The notes: generated from the letters alone by a model not told the origin. A stretch of 40,458 bases of DNA from JAVBSC01 sp031547305 (GCA_031547305.1 JAVBSC010000018.1:1-40458), one strand, 5' to 3'; counted from the stretch's first letter, positions 7,183 to 19,092 are shown. Numbers and translations are program-made.

Positions 7183-8121
7183 ATTCGCGACTTTTCCCTT
7201 GCCGGGCAGAAGGTGGTTGGAGACCAGAATTGTGGAATCTTTGAGCCTTTTGTCTATCCATTCGTTAAAGGCGCGCTCTTGTTTATCTTCAAGCAGGGCC
7301 TGCTCGATCAAGGGGTAGCTTTCGCTGATGCTCATTGGGCGTTCCGGCAGGCTTTCCAGGAGCACCAGGGCTCTGAATCCGCCGAGCAGAGGTTCCGCTT
7401 TCGATGCCTGGTAGGGCTTGGCCCTGGCCAGCGTTTCCGCCACGTCCGGCGGCAGGCGGTCCGCTTGCATGGTCACTTCCCGCAAGCGCACCGTGGGGAA
7501 TTCGTTCTGCGTTCCGGCCGCGTCCTTGCTCCGGATGAAAGCGGCGCAGGCTTCCGCCAGCCTGGCCTGCTCCGGGGAGCTGAACTCCAGGTAATGCCTG
7601 CGGGCCGGCAATTTCAGTTCGGCCTGGTGAGCCTGAAAGTATACTTCCACCTCTTCCTTGGAAATGCTTATGCCGGGCCGCAGAACATGGCTGATGAACT
7701 TGGCCGCGCCCAGGCGCCGGCGCAGCATGCCGCGCCAATCCTCCAGGTCAATGCTTTCTTCCAGGAGCATTCTTTCAAAGCCCCCGGCCGGCCAATCCGC
7801 CCGGATGATGTTTTCCTCCGCGGCCAGTTCCTTGTCCGTGACCGGGATCTTCTTTTTCTCCAACTGCTCGGTCACCAGTTCCTGGATGATTAAATCCGTG
7901 AGCACCGTGCCGTATTCGCCACGCAGGGCCTCCACTTCCTGTCCGGGATCGCCCCAACTCAGCAACAGGCTGTCGTGCGCGGCCTGGAGCTGATGCAGAG
8001 TTATGGGCCGACCGTTCACCCTGGCCACTTCTCCGGCCACTTTGGGAGAGCCGTCGCATGAACTCAGGACAATCACGCTGAAAAAAAGCAACCGGACATA
8101 TATGCTACGCATAAAAATCAT
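7180..8121 (-). CDS. SurA N-terminal-domain lipoprotein (periplasmic chaperone/PPIase-like)
   Basis: 313 residues. The N-terminus is a lipoprotein signal: charged start, hydrophobic stretch, then LSSC with the lipidated cysteine at 22. The mature part begins VARVNGRPITLHQLQAAHDSL, typical of the SurA/PrsA N-terminal helical domain, and continues through long helices (60-165). A C-terminal segment (about 165-270) corresponds to a parvulin-type PPIase domain but is weakly conserved, so isomerase activity is uncertain. The expected role is chaperoning of exported or outer-membrane proteins from the periplasmic side of a membrane. The ATG overlaps the mfd stop as ATGA, so it is translationally coupled to mfd. 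It could equally be called a peptidylprolyl isomerase homologue. Confidence 0.8.
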   Translation of the reverse strand: MIFMRSIYVRLLFFSVIVLSSCDGSPKVAGEVARVNGRPITLHQLQAAHDSLLLSWGDPGQEVEALRGEYGTVLTDLIIQELVTEQLEKKKIPVTDKELAAEENIIRADWPAGGFERMLLEESIDLEDWRGMLRRRLGAAKFISHVLRPGISISKEEVEVYFQAHQAELKLPARRHYLEFSSPEQARLAEACAAFIRSKDAAGTQNEFPTVRLREVTMQADRLPPDVAETLARAKPYQASKAEPLLGGFRALVLLESLPERPMSISESYPLIEQALLEDKQERAFNEWIDKRLKDSTILVSNHLLPGKGKVAN

Positions 8122-11100
8122 CCATCGGATTCCTTCATCAAAGCGCCCAGATCCGCCTTGATTGTTTCCAGACTTTCCTCCAGGCTGCCGGACGGGGCCG
8201 GCACTTCCAGAGTAGCCGGCGGCTGAAGCCGTACCCGGCCTTTTTGCGCGCTGATCCAGGCCACCAGGCGGGCCGGGTCCAGATGCCCGTTCTTTTCGCC
8301 AAAACTGATTTTCACCCGGTCCGCGAAAATATCCGCCTTGAGCGCCCCCCAGCCCGCAATGACCCGCTTGAAGGACAATACGGCCAGGAAGTTTCTGAGT
8401 TCATCCGGCATTGGGCCGAAGCGGTCCCTGAGCTCGAATTCCACATCCTGGCGGCTGGCCGCGTCCGGAGCCGAAGAAAGGTTCTTGTAATAGCGCAGCC
8501 GCTCGCGGGCGTCCGCGATGTAGGATTCCGGAATGCGGGCCGGCACGCCGATGTTCAACTCAGGCTCCACTTCCTCGCGCAAGGGCTTGCCGCGCAGTTT
8601 GGCCACTTCCTGCTCCAGCATTTCCAAAAAAAGATCCAGGCCCAGGCGGTTCATGTGCCCGGACTGGGATTCGCCCAGAATGTTCCCGGCTCCGCGCAGG
8701 CGCAGATCTTCCATGGCCACCTGAAAGCCCGCGCCCAGGTAGTCCAGATCCAGAATAATGCGCAGGCGCTTGCGGGTGATTTCCGGCAGCTTGTCCACGT
8801 TGTTGGCGATGAAAACGGCAAAGGCCTGACGGTCCGAGCGCCCCACCCGGCCGCGCAACTGGTAAAGCTGCCCCAGCCCGAACATCTGGGCCTGGTCCAC
8901 CACCAGGGTGTTGGCCTGGGGAAAATCCAGGCCGGACTCGATAATCGCGGTGCAAACCAGCACGTCCAAATCCCCGTGCCAGAATTTGCGCATGGAATCT
9001 TCCAGCTCTTTTTCGCCCATCTGGCCGTGGGCCAGGCCAACCCTGGCCGTGGGCGCGAGCATGCGCACGTATTCCGCCACCCGCTCCAGTCCCTGGACCC
9101 GGTTGTACACCCAGAACACCTGGCCCTTGCGGGCCAGTTCCCGCTCCAGCACGGATTTAAGAACCGCGTCGTCTTTTTCGATCAGGGCCGTGGCCACGGG
9201 TTTGCGATCCGGCGGCGCGCTTTCCATGACGGACAGTTCGCGAATGCCGGAGAGCGAAAGCTGCAGTGTGCGTGGAATAGGCGTGGCCGTGAGGGTGAGC
9301 ACGTCCACGTTCTTGCGCAGTTCCTTAAGGCGCTCCTTGTGGCGCACCCCGAAGCGCTGCTCCTCGTCCAGAATCAAAAGCCCCAGCTTTGGCAGGTTGA
9401 CGTCGCCGGACAGCAGGCGGTGCGTGCCGATCAGCACGTCCAGACGCCCGGCCTCGGCCTGCTCCAGGGTTTCCTTCTGTTTGCCCTTGGCGACAAAACG
9501 GGAGAGCAGCCCGACGTTTATAGGGAACCCGGCCATACGGGCGCGAAAGGTCTGAAAATGCTGCTCGGCCAGGACCGTGGTCGGACAGAGCAGGGCCACC
9601 TGGCGGCCTTCGGAAGCGGCCCGAAAAGCGGCCCGCAGGGCCACCTCGGTCTTGCCGAAGCCCACGTCTCCGCAGACCAGGCGGTCCATGGGCTCCGGCT
9701 TTTCCATGTCCGCCAGCACATCCTCAATGGCCCTGGCTTGATCCGGGGTCTCCTCAAAGCCGAAGGAAGCCTCGAATTCCCGGTACATCTCATCCGGCGG
9801 GGAATAACCGAAGCCCTTGGCCACCTTGCGGTAGGCGTACATGGCCACCAGATCGCCGGCGATCTTCTCAATGGCTTTGCGGGCCTTTTCCTTGCCCGCC
9901 ACCCATTGCGCGCCGCCCAGCCTGTCCAGAACGGGCTGCGCGCCTTCCTGGCCCTTGAAGCGTTGCACCAGAGAAAGCCGGTCCACCGGCAAGTACAGGC
10001 GGTCTTCGCCCGCGTAGTTCAGGACCAGGTAGTCATTGAGCACATTGCCCAGGCACATGCTCTTCAGGCCGCCAAAAGCGGCTATACCGTAATCGCGATG
10101 CACCAGAAGGTCGCCGGGACTCAGATCGTCGTAGCGCTCCAGGCCCTTGAAGGCGCCGGAGGCCGGCTGCACGGAGCGCGCCGCCCTGGGCTGGAGCACA
10201 TCTTCGCCCAGCACGCGCAGGTTAAGGCCGGGCAGGGCCAGGCCGCGCCGGAAAGGGGAAATAAGCGCGTACAGGCCGGGCTGCCCCGGCTGGTAGCGCT
10301 CTCTGGCGACTATGCCGTCCTGGGCGGCAAGGGCGGCGAACTTGGCCCGCCCCCGTTCCGAGGCAAAGCTGAGCAGCACTTCCACGCGCTTGTCCGTCCA
10401 GTCGCGCAGGCCGGCCATAAGGCTCTGCCAGGGCCGGTCCGTTGCGCCAACGCCGGGAAAAAGCTCCTGAAAGCCATGCACGGCCCGTTCCGGCAAATCC
10501 GGCAGGCCGTGGTCCAGGCCCTGGGGCAAATCCTCAAAATGGACCCTGGTGAAGCTTTGCAAGGCGGCCAGGACTTCGCCCGGCCCGCGCATGACCAGGG
10601 AAGGAAGCTGGCGCAGACCGTTTTCCGCATCCTGCTCCAGCCTGCCCCGCCAGGAGGCGGCGCAGTCTTCCAGAATGTTCGCGAAGGCGGATTCCCCCGG
10701 CAGTAACAGCACCGTATCTTTAGGTATCCATTCTTCAATGCGGCCGGCTTTTTCATAATACATGCCGGAAAGAATGCCGTTGCCGCCAGCTTCCGCCAAC
10801 TGCTCCAGCCTCTGGCGCTCCGCTTCGGAAAGACGGCCGTCTTTAACCAGGCCGGCCCAGCGCTTTTGGGCCTTTTTGCGCAGATCCAATCCGCTCACGG
10901 CCGGGCTTACCGGCAGCAGGACCATTTCAGCCAGATCCGCCACAGAGCGCTGGGTCACAGGGTCAAAAAGGCGGATATCCTCCAGGATGTCGCCAAAGAA
11001 TTCCAGGCGCAGGGCCTTGGCGTAGCCGGGGCAGAAAATATCCAGGATATCCCCGCGCATGGCTATCTCGCCGGGTGAAGCCACCATGGGCACGCGCTGG

Positions 11101-11585
11101 TAGCCCCAGTCCACGGCCTGTTCCAGGACCAGTTCAGGAGCCATTTCCTGCCCTTTGACCAGGCGCACTTCATGGGCGTCAAAAATATCCAGGGGGGGGA
11201 GGCGCAGCAGGAGGTTGTCCGGGGCGAGCAGCAGGTTGCAGCGGGAACCGGCGTTGCGCAGGGAATAGAGCGCGGCCATACGCTCGGCCCAGCCGGCCCG
11301 GCTGTGCTCGGCCGGCGGGTGCGGAGGCAGGGTGATGAAGCGCCGCTCCCACTGGGCGCGGGTGAGCGAGGGATCGGAGTGGGAAAATTCCGGGGAGAAT
11401 AAGGTCAAAAGGCCGCGCAAATCCGCCAGGTCCTCGGCGTTACGGCCGCAGAGCAGCACGGTGCGCCCTCTGGCGGAAAGCTCAAGCGCCAGCCTGGCCG
11501 CAACGGCGGGGCCGGAGCGGCTTAAACCTATTTTAGAGCCGTGGGTGGCGGAGGCGATTGCGCCAAGTATTTCCGGAAAAGCCAA
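8118..11585 (-). CDS. mfd: Transcription-repair coupling factor Mfd
   Basis: 1155 residues, the usual Mfd length, from a TTG start with AGGAG six bases upstream. Domains in order: UvrB-like N-terminal module (about 1-350, with GDILDIFCPGYAKALRLEFFGD at 178-199), the CarD-like RNA-polymerase interaction domain (SPGDLLVHRDYGIAAF, about 489-504), RecG-like helicase domains with Walker A GDVGFGKT at 639-646 and DEEQ box at 740-743, the TRG motif region (RGRVGRSDRQAFAVF), and the C-terminal TRCF domain. It removes RNA polymerase stalled at lesions and recruits UvrA. It is the first gene of a two-gene unit with the SurA-like lipoprotein, a pairing with no obvious functional logic. Confidence 0.97.
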   Translation of the reverse strand: MAFPEILGAIASATHGSKIGLSRSGPAVAARLALELSARGRTVLLCGRNAEDLADLRGLLTLFSPEFSHSDPSLTRAQWERRFITLPPHPPAEHSRAGWAERMAALYSLRNAGSRCNLLLAPDNLLLRLPPLDIFDAHEVRLVKGQEMAPELVLEQAVDWGYQRVPMVASPGEIAMRGDILDIFCPGYAKALRLEFFGDILEDIRLFDPVTQRSVADLAEMVLLPVSPAVSGLDLRKKAQKRWAGLVKDGRLSEAERQRLEQLAEAGGNGILSGMYYEKAGRIEEWIPKDTVLLLPGESAFANILEDCAASWRGRLEQDAENGLRQLPSLVMRGPGEVLAALQSFTRVHFEDLPQGLDHGLPDLPERAVHGFQELFPGVGATDRPWQSLMAGLRDWTDKRVEVLLSFASERGRAKFAALAAQDGIVARERYQPGQPGLYALISPFRRGLALPGLNLRVLGEDVLQPRAARSVQPASGAFKGLERYDDLSPGDLLVHRDYGIAAFGGLKSMCLGNVLNDYLVLNYAGEDRLYLPVDRLSLVQRFKGQEGAQPVLDRLGGAQWVAGKEKARKAIEKIAGDLVAMYAYRKVAKGFGYSPPDEMYREFEASFGFEETPDQARAIEDVLADMEKPEPMDRLVCGDVGFGKTEVALRAAFRAASEGRQVALLCPTTVLAEQHFQTFRARMAGFPINVGLLSRFVAKGKQKETLEQAEAGRLDVLIGTHRLLSGDVNLPKLGLLILDEEQRFGVRHKERLKELRKNVDVLTLTATPIPRTLQLSLSGIRELSVMESAPPDRKPVATALIEKDDAVLKSVLERELARKGQVFWVYNRVQGLERVAEYVRMLAPTARVGLAHGQMGEKELEDSMRKFWHGDLDVLVCTAIIESGLDFPQANTLVVDQAQMFGLGQLYQLRGRVGRSDRQAFAVFIANNVDKLPEITRKRLRIILDLDYLGAGFQVAMEDLRLRGAGNILGESQSGHMNRLGLDLFLEMLEQEVAKLRGKPLREEVEPELNIGVPARIPESYIADARERLRYYKNLSSAPDAASRQDVEFELRDRFGPMPDELRNFLAVLSFKRVIAGWGALKADIFADRVKISFGEKNGHLDPARLVAWISAQKGRVRLQPPATLEVPAPSGSLEESLETIKADLGALMKESDG

Positions 11586-11785
11586 AAAAAGCTCCTGCCA
11601 GATTCAATTTGCCCGGGACAAGGCATACCTCGTTCCTGGCGACAATTCCAATAAAGTTTTTTCAGGCTCCCGGCAAAAGCCTTCATCCCTACTGGAGCCT
11701 TCTAATTTTAAGACGCAAGCTTCGGCGCTTAACGGCGAAACAAATTTCGATGTTAATCTGTTCTAAACCGCCGGACACGCCACAA

Positions 11786-11827
11786 CCGGAAGCCGTCGCA
11801 AGACTCAGGCCTTGCGACGGCTTCCGG
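11786..11827 (-). terminator. 17-bp hairpin terminator downstream of cheW
   Basis: CCGGAAGCCGTCGCAAG (11786-11802) and its exact complement (11811-11827) enclose an 8-base loop, 17 bases beyond the cheW stop. A T-rich tract on the minus strand precedes rather than follows the stem, so termination is inferred from stem strength and position. Confidence 0.65.
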
Positions 11828-11843
11828 CCGGGTAAGAAAAAGA

Positions 11844-12320
11844 TTAAATATGCCCTAGGGCTTCCATGTCCTCGTTGGACAGCAGCTTGTCCAGATCCAG
11901 CAGGATGAGCAGACGATCCTGAAGCTTGCCCACGCCGCTGATGTATTCTGACTCCATGCCGGCCACAACGGGTGGCGGCGGCTCCACCGTGCTCGCGGGT
12001 ATGCGCAAAACCTCGGAAACCGAGTCCACCACGAAACCGACGATCATATTATTGATTTCAATGACGATAAGCCTGGTATGTTTATCGTGCGCCTTGGAAT
12101 CCAGGCCGAACCGCCGGCGCAGGTCAATGATCGGAATGACCTTGCCGCGCAGGTTGATCACGCCTTCCACAAAATCCTGGGCCCGGGGAACCTTGGTGAT
12201 CTCCATGGTCCGGATTATTTCCTGGACCTTCAGGATATCCACCCCGAACTCCTCTTCCCCTATGCTGAACGTAACCAGCTGCAGGAGTTCGTCATCCTGT
12301 TTGCGTTGCGTGTGTTCCAT
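11844..12320 (-). CDS. cheW: Chemotaxis coupling protein CheW
   Basis: 158 residues forming a single CheW domain: LVTFSIGEEEFGVDILKVQEIIR, then the conserved VPRAQDFVEGVINLRGKVIPIIDLRRRFGL block and a C-terminal LLILLDLDKLLS. It links chemoreceptors to the CheA kinase in membrane-associated arrays. There is no CheA, CheR or CheB next to it, so it stands apart from a main chemotaxis operon and may serve the receptors encoded nearby at 13994-16390 and 33037-34815. The start ATG has AGAGGTG upstream, and a strong hairpin follows the stop. The roughly 150 bases upstream are A/T-rich and probably contain its promoter. Confidence 0.93.
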   Translation of the reverse strand: MEHTQRKQDDELLQLVTFSIGEEEFGVDILKVQEIIRTMEITKVPRAQDFVEGVINLRGKVIPIIDLRRRFGLDSKAHDKHTRLIVIEINNMIVGFVVDSVSEVLRIPASTVEPPPPVVAGMESEYISGVGKLQDRLLILLDLDKLLSNEDMEALGHI

Positions 12321-12475
12321 TGTTCACCTCTGTTGTATCGACTGCCATATAAAAATACTGCCAGTAAATATTCAATGCCATTTTTTAAAAACTTAAGCAA
12401 GTGTGCCAATATACAAAATAAAGATAATAATGGCATAAAATAACGACAATAATGCCCCGTGCGCCGCCTGCTTTA

Positions 12476-13810
12476 TCACCTGGCCGCCCGGCCCACGCAG
12501 AAATACTCAAAACCCCGCGCCTGGAGCCAGGATGCGGAATAAAGGTTGCGGCCGTCAAAAATCAGCGGATGACGCAACAGTTCCTTAAGCCGTTCAAAAT
12601 CAGGTGTCCGGAACTGGTTCCACTCGGTTATGACCATGAGCGCATCCGCTCCGGCGCAGGCCTCGTACTGATCCCCGACGATCTCCAGCAGGGGATTCTT
12701 TCCGAACAGCGCCCCGGCCTTCTGGCCGGCCACCGGATCATAGGCTTTTACCAGCACGCCCCTGGAGGTCAGATCTTCAATTATCCCAAGAGCGGCCGAT
12801 TCGCGCATGTCGTCGGTGTTGGCCTTGAAAGCCAGCCCCCAAAGGGCCAGGGCTTTACCCTTGGCGCCGCCCAGGCCGGCAAAGCGCTCCAGGGCCTTGG
12901 CGGCCATGAGGCGCTTTTGCCGGTTGTTCACCGCATCCACGGCTTCCATAAGTTCAGGGGTAAATCCGTTGTCCCTGGCCGTGCGGATCAGCGCCTTGAC
13001 GTCCTTGGGGAAGCAGGAACCGCCGTAGCCCACGCCGGGATAAATAAAATGATAACCGATGCGGTGATCCGCGCCGATGCCCGTGCGCACGTCACGCACG
13101 TCCGCGCCAACCCGCTCGCAGATGTTGGCCATTTCGTTGATAAAGGAAATCTTGGCCGCCAGCATGCAGTTGGCGGCGTATTTGGTCATTTCCGCGCTGC
13201 GCCTGCTCATGGCGATGAACTTGTCGCGGCTGCGGGCAAAGGGCGCGTACAGGGCCTTCATCACATCCACGGCCGCCGCGTCTTCCGTGCCCACAATCAC
13301 CCGGTCCGGCTTCATGAAGTCGCTGACCGCATCGCCTTCCTTTAAAAATTCCGGGTTGGAAACCACGCTGCATTTGCAGGGAACTCCACGCCGTTCAAGT
13401 TCCTCCCGGACTATGGCTTCCACTCTGTCCCCAGTGCCAACAGGCACGGTGGATTTATCCACCACTATGAGATCCCTGGCCATTTTTTGGCCTATTTCCC
13501 TGGCCACGGCTTCCACGTGGCTCAAGTCGCAACTGCCGTCCGGCCGGGGGGGTGTGCCCACACAGATAAAGGCCAGACCAGCGCCATTCAGGCCTTCTTC
13601 CAGGCTGGCTGTAAAAATCAGGCGCCCCTCCGCGTAATTGCGTTTGACCAGGTCTTCCAGGCCGGGCTCAAAGATATGCACCCGTCCGGCCTTAAGGGAT
13701 TCCACAATCATGTGGTTCACGTCCACGCAGGACACGCGGTTGCCCATCTCCGCGAAGCAGGCCGCGCTGACCAGGCCCACGTACCCCGTGCCGATTATGC
13801 AGACATTCAT
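12476..13810 (-). CDS. UDP-glucose 6-dehydrogenase
   Basis: 444 residues with the three-part UDP-sugar dehydrogenase fold. The NAD-binding Rossmann start is CIIGTGYVGLVSAACFAE. The central part has VGTPPRPDGSCDLSHV, STVPVGTGDRVE and NPEFLKEGDAVSDFMKPDRV. The catalytic motif GVGYGGSCFPKDVKAL carries the active-site cysteine, and the C-terminal domain contains WGLAFKANTDDMRES. It oxidises UDP-glucose to UDP-glucuronate with two NAD+, supplying acidic sugar for surface polysaccharide. The known names ugd and tuaD both fit, so no symbol is assigned. It sits downstream of a chemoreceptor gene and a terminator-like hairpin, and appears to be a single-gene unit. No other polysaccharide gene adjoins it. 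Confidence 0.94.
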   Translation of the reverse strand: MNVCIIGTGYVGLVSAACFAEMGNRVSCVDVNHMIVESLKAGRVHIFEPGLEDLVKRNYAEGRLIFTASLEEGLNGAGLAFICVGTPPRPDGSCDLSHVEAVAREIGQKMARDLIVVDKSTVPVGTGDRVEAIVREELERRGVPCKCSVVSNPEFLKEGDAVSDFMKPDRVIVGTEDAAAVDVMKALYAPFARSRDKFIAMSRRSAEMTKYAANCMLAAKISFINEMANICERVGADVRDVRTGIGADHRIGYHFIYPGVGYGGSCFPKDVKALIRTARDNGFTPELMEAVDAVNNRQKRLMAAKALERFAGLGGAKGKALALWGLAFKANTDDMRESAALGIIEDLTSRGVLVKAYDPVAGQKAGALFGKNPLLEIVGDQYEACAGADALMVITEWNQFRTPDFERLKELLRHPLIFDGRNLYSASWLQARGFEYFCVGRAAR

Positions 13811-13921
13811 GAATAAACCTCGGCTTTTTCATTAATATCTTGGATGATATCGGCCTAAATAACCGCGAGATTAGGCTCCGTCAACGTCAATATTCCTAAA
13901 AGCGGCCACCAAAAAGCCTTA

Positions 13922-13957
13922 AGGCCGCGCTCACTCGTCCTGAATGGAGCGCGGCCT
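13922..13957 (-). terminator. Hairpin between the chemoreceptor and UDP-glucose dehydrogenase genes
   Basis: AGGCCGCGCTC (13922-13932) and GAGCGCGGCCT (13947-13957) form a perfect 11-bp stem with a 14-base loop, 36 bases past the chemoreceptor stop. On the minus strand the sequence leaving the stem reads TTAAGGCTTTTTGG, which includes a T-run, consistent with intrinsic termination. Confidence 0.65.
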
Positions 13958-13993
13958 CGCGAGAGCCGGGAGCCTCAGCGCCGGTTTATTTTT

Positions 13994-16390
13994 TTACTTC
14001 TTAAGGCGCTCCAGCAGGCTTTTGAGCTCCTGGGCCATGGAGGCGACCTTCTGCACGGCGGAAGCGGACTGGACCATGCCGGCGGAGGTTTCCCCCACGA
14101 TGCGGTTGATCTCTTCCACCGCGCTGTTTATTTCCTCGGAAGTTGCCGACTGCTGCTCCGCCGCCGTGGCTATGCCGGTGACCAGTTCGGAGTTCCGGTT
14201 GGCCAAGTGCAGGATTTCGTCCAGGGCCTGGCCGGAAGTGCCGGCCAGCGAGGTGGCTTCCTCCACGCTTCTGGCCGCTTCGGTAACCCGGCGCAGGTTG
14301 TTCTGGGTGGCGCCCTGAATGCCTTTGATGCTGCCGCCCACTTCCGTGGTGGCGCTCATGGTTTTTTCCGCCAGCTTGCGCACTTCGTCAGCCACCACCG
14401 CGAAACCGCGCCCGGCCTCGCCAGCCCTGGCCGCCTCAATGGCCGCGTTCAGGGCCAGCAGATTGGTCTGGTCAGCAATGTCGGAAATGACGTTCATCAC
14501 GCCGCCGATGGATTCCGCCTGTCTGCCCAGCGATTGCATGTCCGCCTGGAGCTCCTGGGCCACGCTGTTCACCTGGTTGATGGATTTTATGACCTTTTCC
14601 ACTAATCCGGTGCCGTCGTGGGCTTTCTGCCGGGTGGTTTCCGCCTGCTGGCTGGCTTCCCCGGCGTTGCGGGCAACTTCCAGCACGGTGGCGTTCATTT
14701 CCTCCATGGCCGTGGCTGTGGAGTGCACCCTTTCTTTCTGCATTTCCGAACCCCGGCTGACCTGTTCCACCTGGGCGGACAATTCCTCGGAAGCCGCGGC
14801 CATGCGGTTGGAAATGTCCAGGGCCTGATTGGCCACCTCAACAATGGTGCGCTGGGTTGACTTTATTTCCGTCAGATCCGTGATCAGCTGCAGGATAGCG
14901 GCCAGCTTGCCTTGGGAATCCAGCATGGGGATGCAGGTATAGCTTATGTCCAGACGCTGGCCGCGCGGATGGGCCACGGCCTCAGCGCTGGCCGCCCGGC
15001 CGCTTTCCCTGGCCCGGCGCAAGGCGCAGGCCGGCGTGTCAAAGTCCTCGCTCGCAAAAAGCTGCCCGGAACTCTTGCCGGCATAATCGCTGCCGGCCAG
15101 TTTCTGCGCTTGCTCGTTAAGGAAGGTGGCCTTGCCGTCCTTGTCCAGCACCGCCACCGGGGAAGGTATATAGTTCAAAACCATGCGGAAACGGTCCGAA
15201 ATAGCGTTGCCGCCACGAATCAGCGCGGCAAAATCCCCGGAGAAGCGCCGCTCGTCCGCCCGGGCGTTCAACTGCCCGTTTTCCACTGACTTTTCCATGT
15301 CCGAGTATTCGTCAAGTATCCGCTTGAGCACTTCCGGTATGGAGCGTAGCGCCCCGGCCAGCGTTCCCAGTTCGTCGTCCCGCTTAACGTCAAGCCGCCC
15401 GCTCAGGTTCCCGCCGGCGACTTCCGAGGCGAACTTCGCGCTTCGGGCGAGGACGCCTGTAACGCTGTTAATCATCAGGAATACAACAACCCCGGCCAGC
15501 AATATGCCTCCGCCGGCCATATACAGGCTGAGGCGGCCCATTTCATACAGATCGCTGAACAAATCGTCCACATCGCCGCGCACCACGGCAATCCATCCGG
15601 TATCCGGATTCCGCTCAAAGCTGTAAAAAGCCTGCACGCCGTTGAACTCGGCCTCAAACTGTCCCTTACGCTCCGTTCTGGACATGATTTCCCGGATGCC
15701 GGCCGTAGTGGCGAGTTGGGCGTCCATAATCCTCTCAATCCGCGGATACCCCACCACCTGGCCTTCCTTGTTGAGCAGGAAGGAATACCCGTGATCGCCT
15801 ATGGTGGACGGCTGAACAAACGTTTTGGTCAGAGCCGGCAAATCCACGGCCACATAGGCCACGCCCAGAATCTTGCCCTGCTTGTCTTTGACCGGTGCGG
15901 AAGAAGCCACAAAATAACGGTTGGCTATGCGGCTCATGTGCGGCTGGGAAATGATGCTCCCCCCGTTCATGGCGGATTTGTAAAAATCCCGGTCGGAAAA
16001 ATCCGCGCCCCTGGCCGCCGGTTCGCTGCAGGCAATCATTTTGCCTTTGACGTTGAACAGACCAACGGTCTGGTAAAAAGCCTGGCTTTTTACTATGGTT
16101 TTCAGAACCTCCTCAATGCTTTCGACCTCTTCCATAGGAGGGGTTTCCTGGCTGAGCAGAGTTTGGACCACATTGCGGCTGGCCAGGGTGGCCGCGTCTA
16201 CCCTGGCGGTGTTAAGCGCCAACCCCACAAGCTTGCCCAGAGACTCGGCGGATCCGTCGGCATCGGCGAAAACCGCGGCGCTGAGGGCCGCGCTGGATTT
16301 TTGATAGCAAACATAGCTTATTCCGCCGCAGCTTAATATGACCACCGCAAGCATTGGAATAAGCATTTTCATTTTCAAGCCCAATTTCAT
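13994..16390 (-). CDS. Methyl-accepting chemotaxis protein with Cache, HAMP and PAS domains
   Basis: 798 residues from the ATG at 16390-16388, which has GGGAGT upstream; the longer frame to 16441 adds 17 residues without signal character. Domains in order: N-terminal membrane segment (MLIPMLAVVILSCGGISYV), a periplasmic double-Cache sensor (about 30-290, with DFSDRDFYKSAM and GVAYVAVDL features), a second membrane segment (LYMAGGGILLAGVVVFLMI), HAMP, a cytoplasmic PAS domain (about 420-530, starting VLNYIPSPVAVLDKDGKATFLN), and the signalling domain with the hairpin tip DIADQTNLLALNAAIEAARAG. It signals through CheW/CheA. Cache domains usually bind small organic ligands directly; the ligand is unknown. 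No C-terminal CheR-binding pentapeptide is visible; the protein ends SLLERLKK. Confidence 0.93.
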   Translation of the reverse strand: MKLGLKMKMLIPMLAVVILSCGGISYVCYQKSSAALSAAVFADADGSAESLGKLVGLALNTARVDAATLASRNVVQTLLSQETPPMEEVESIEEVLKTIVKSQAFYQTVGLFNVKGKMIACSEPAARGADFSDRDFYKSAMNGGSIISQPHMSRIANRYFVASSAPVKDKQGKILGVAYVAVDLPALTKTFVQPSTIGDHGYSFLLNKEGQVVGYPRIERIMDAQLATTAGIREIMSRTERKGQFEAEFNGVQAFYSFERNPDTGWIAVVRGDVDDLFSDLYEMGRLSLYMAGGGILLAGVVVFLMINSVTGVLARSAKFASEVAGGNLSGRLDVKRDDELGTLAGALRSIPEVLKRILDEYSDMEKSVENGQLNARADERRFSGDFAALIRGGNAISDRFRMVLNYIPSPVAVLDKDGKATFLNEQAQKLAGSDYAGKSSGQLFASEDFDTPACALRRARESGRAASAEAVAHPRGQRLDISYTCIPMLDSQGKLAAILQLITDLTEIKSTQRTIVEVANQALDISNRMAAASEELSAQVEQVSRGSEMQKERVHSTATAMEEMNATVLEVARNAGEASQQAETTRQKAHDGTGLVEKVIKSINQVNSVAQELQADMQSLGRQAESIGGVMNVISDIADQTNLLALNAAIEAARAGEAGRGFAVVADEVRKLAEKTMSATTEVGGSIKGIQGATQNNLRRVTEAARSVEEATSLAGTSGQALDEILHLANRNSELVTGIATAAEQQSATSEEINSAVEEINRIVGETSAGMVQSASAVQKVASMAQELKSLLERLKK

Positions 16391-16878
16391 AAAGAACTCC
16401 CGTTGGCAAAAATAAACCGCGCCCGGCGAAGAGCACGGCATGTTGTTTTGTGTATGTTAGATTTCTAAAGCCTGATGAATGTCTACTTATTAAAGTTTAC
16501 ATATTATCCTGTAGGGCCCCCCCAAGAAATTAATCCCCCTGGAGACAAACCGGATGCAAAATTGAAGACCGGATAAAAAGCCCCCGGACCGCCTGAGCCT
16601 GGGTGAAAGAGTAAAAAGTCCCCCCCAGCCAGTTAGGAAGCGGGTTTATATTATCAAACAAAAGATAATACAACCGCTATTACCCACAACCTGAACAAGT
16701 ACTTTGGTAAGTATAATTCTATAATTGTCCAGAGCAAGTAACCTCCATACCGGCAAGTCCATAAATGGATTGCAGGCCGCCGCCGCTTAGGATAAAAATC
16801 ATAAGGGTCGCCGCGAATGGAAGCCGCGTTCTTCAGGCGGCCGCAGCAGTGTAAAATATGCCTTCCAAGGGAGAAAAT
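16391..16878. other. Divergent intergenic region between the chemoreceptor and glnN
   Basis: This 488-base region has no supported gene and must contain the start signals of both divergent neighbours. It has C-runs near 16520, 16590 and 16620 and an A/T-rich stretch at 16640-16720 with a TATAAT string near 16711 (GTATAATTCTATAATT), but no matching -35 element at the right distance. I saw no sigma-54-type GG-N10-GC site and no riboswitch fold that I recognise. Confidence 0.5.

Positions 16879-19092
<2,214 letters not shown>

Noticed and set aside
8244..10706. 820-codon open frame antisense to mfd
   Set aside because: It lies wholly opposite a clear Mfd gene. The translation is rich in Gln, His, Ala and Gly with no motif, as expected for the complement of a G/C-rich gene.
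12380..12420. Possible sigma-54 promoter upstream of cheW (TTGGCACACTTGCTTA on the minus strand)
   Set aside because: The spacing between GG and GC is 7 bases, not the required 10.
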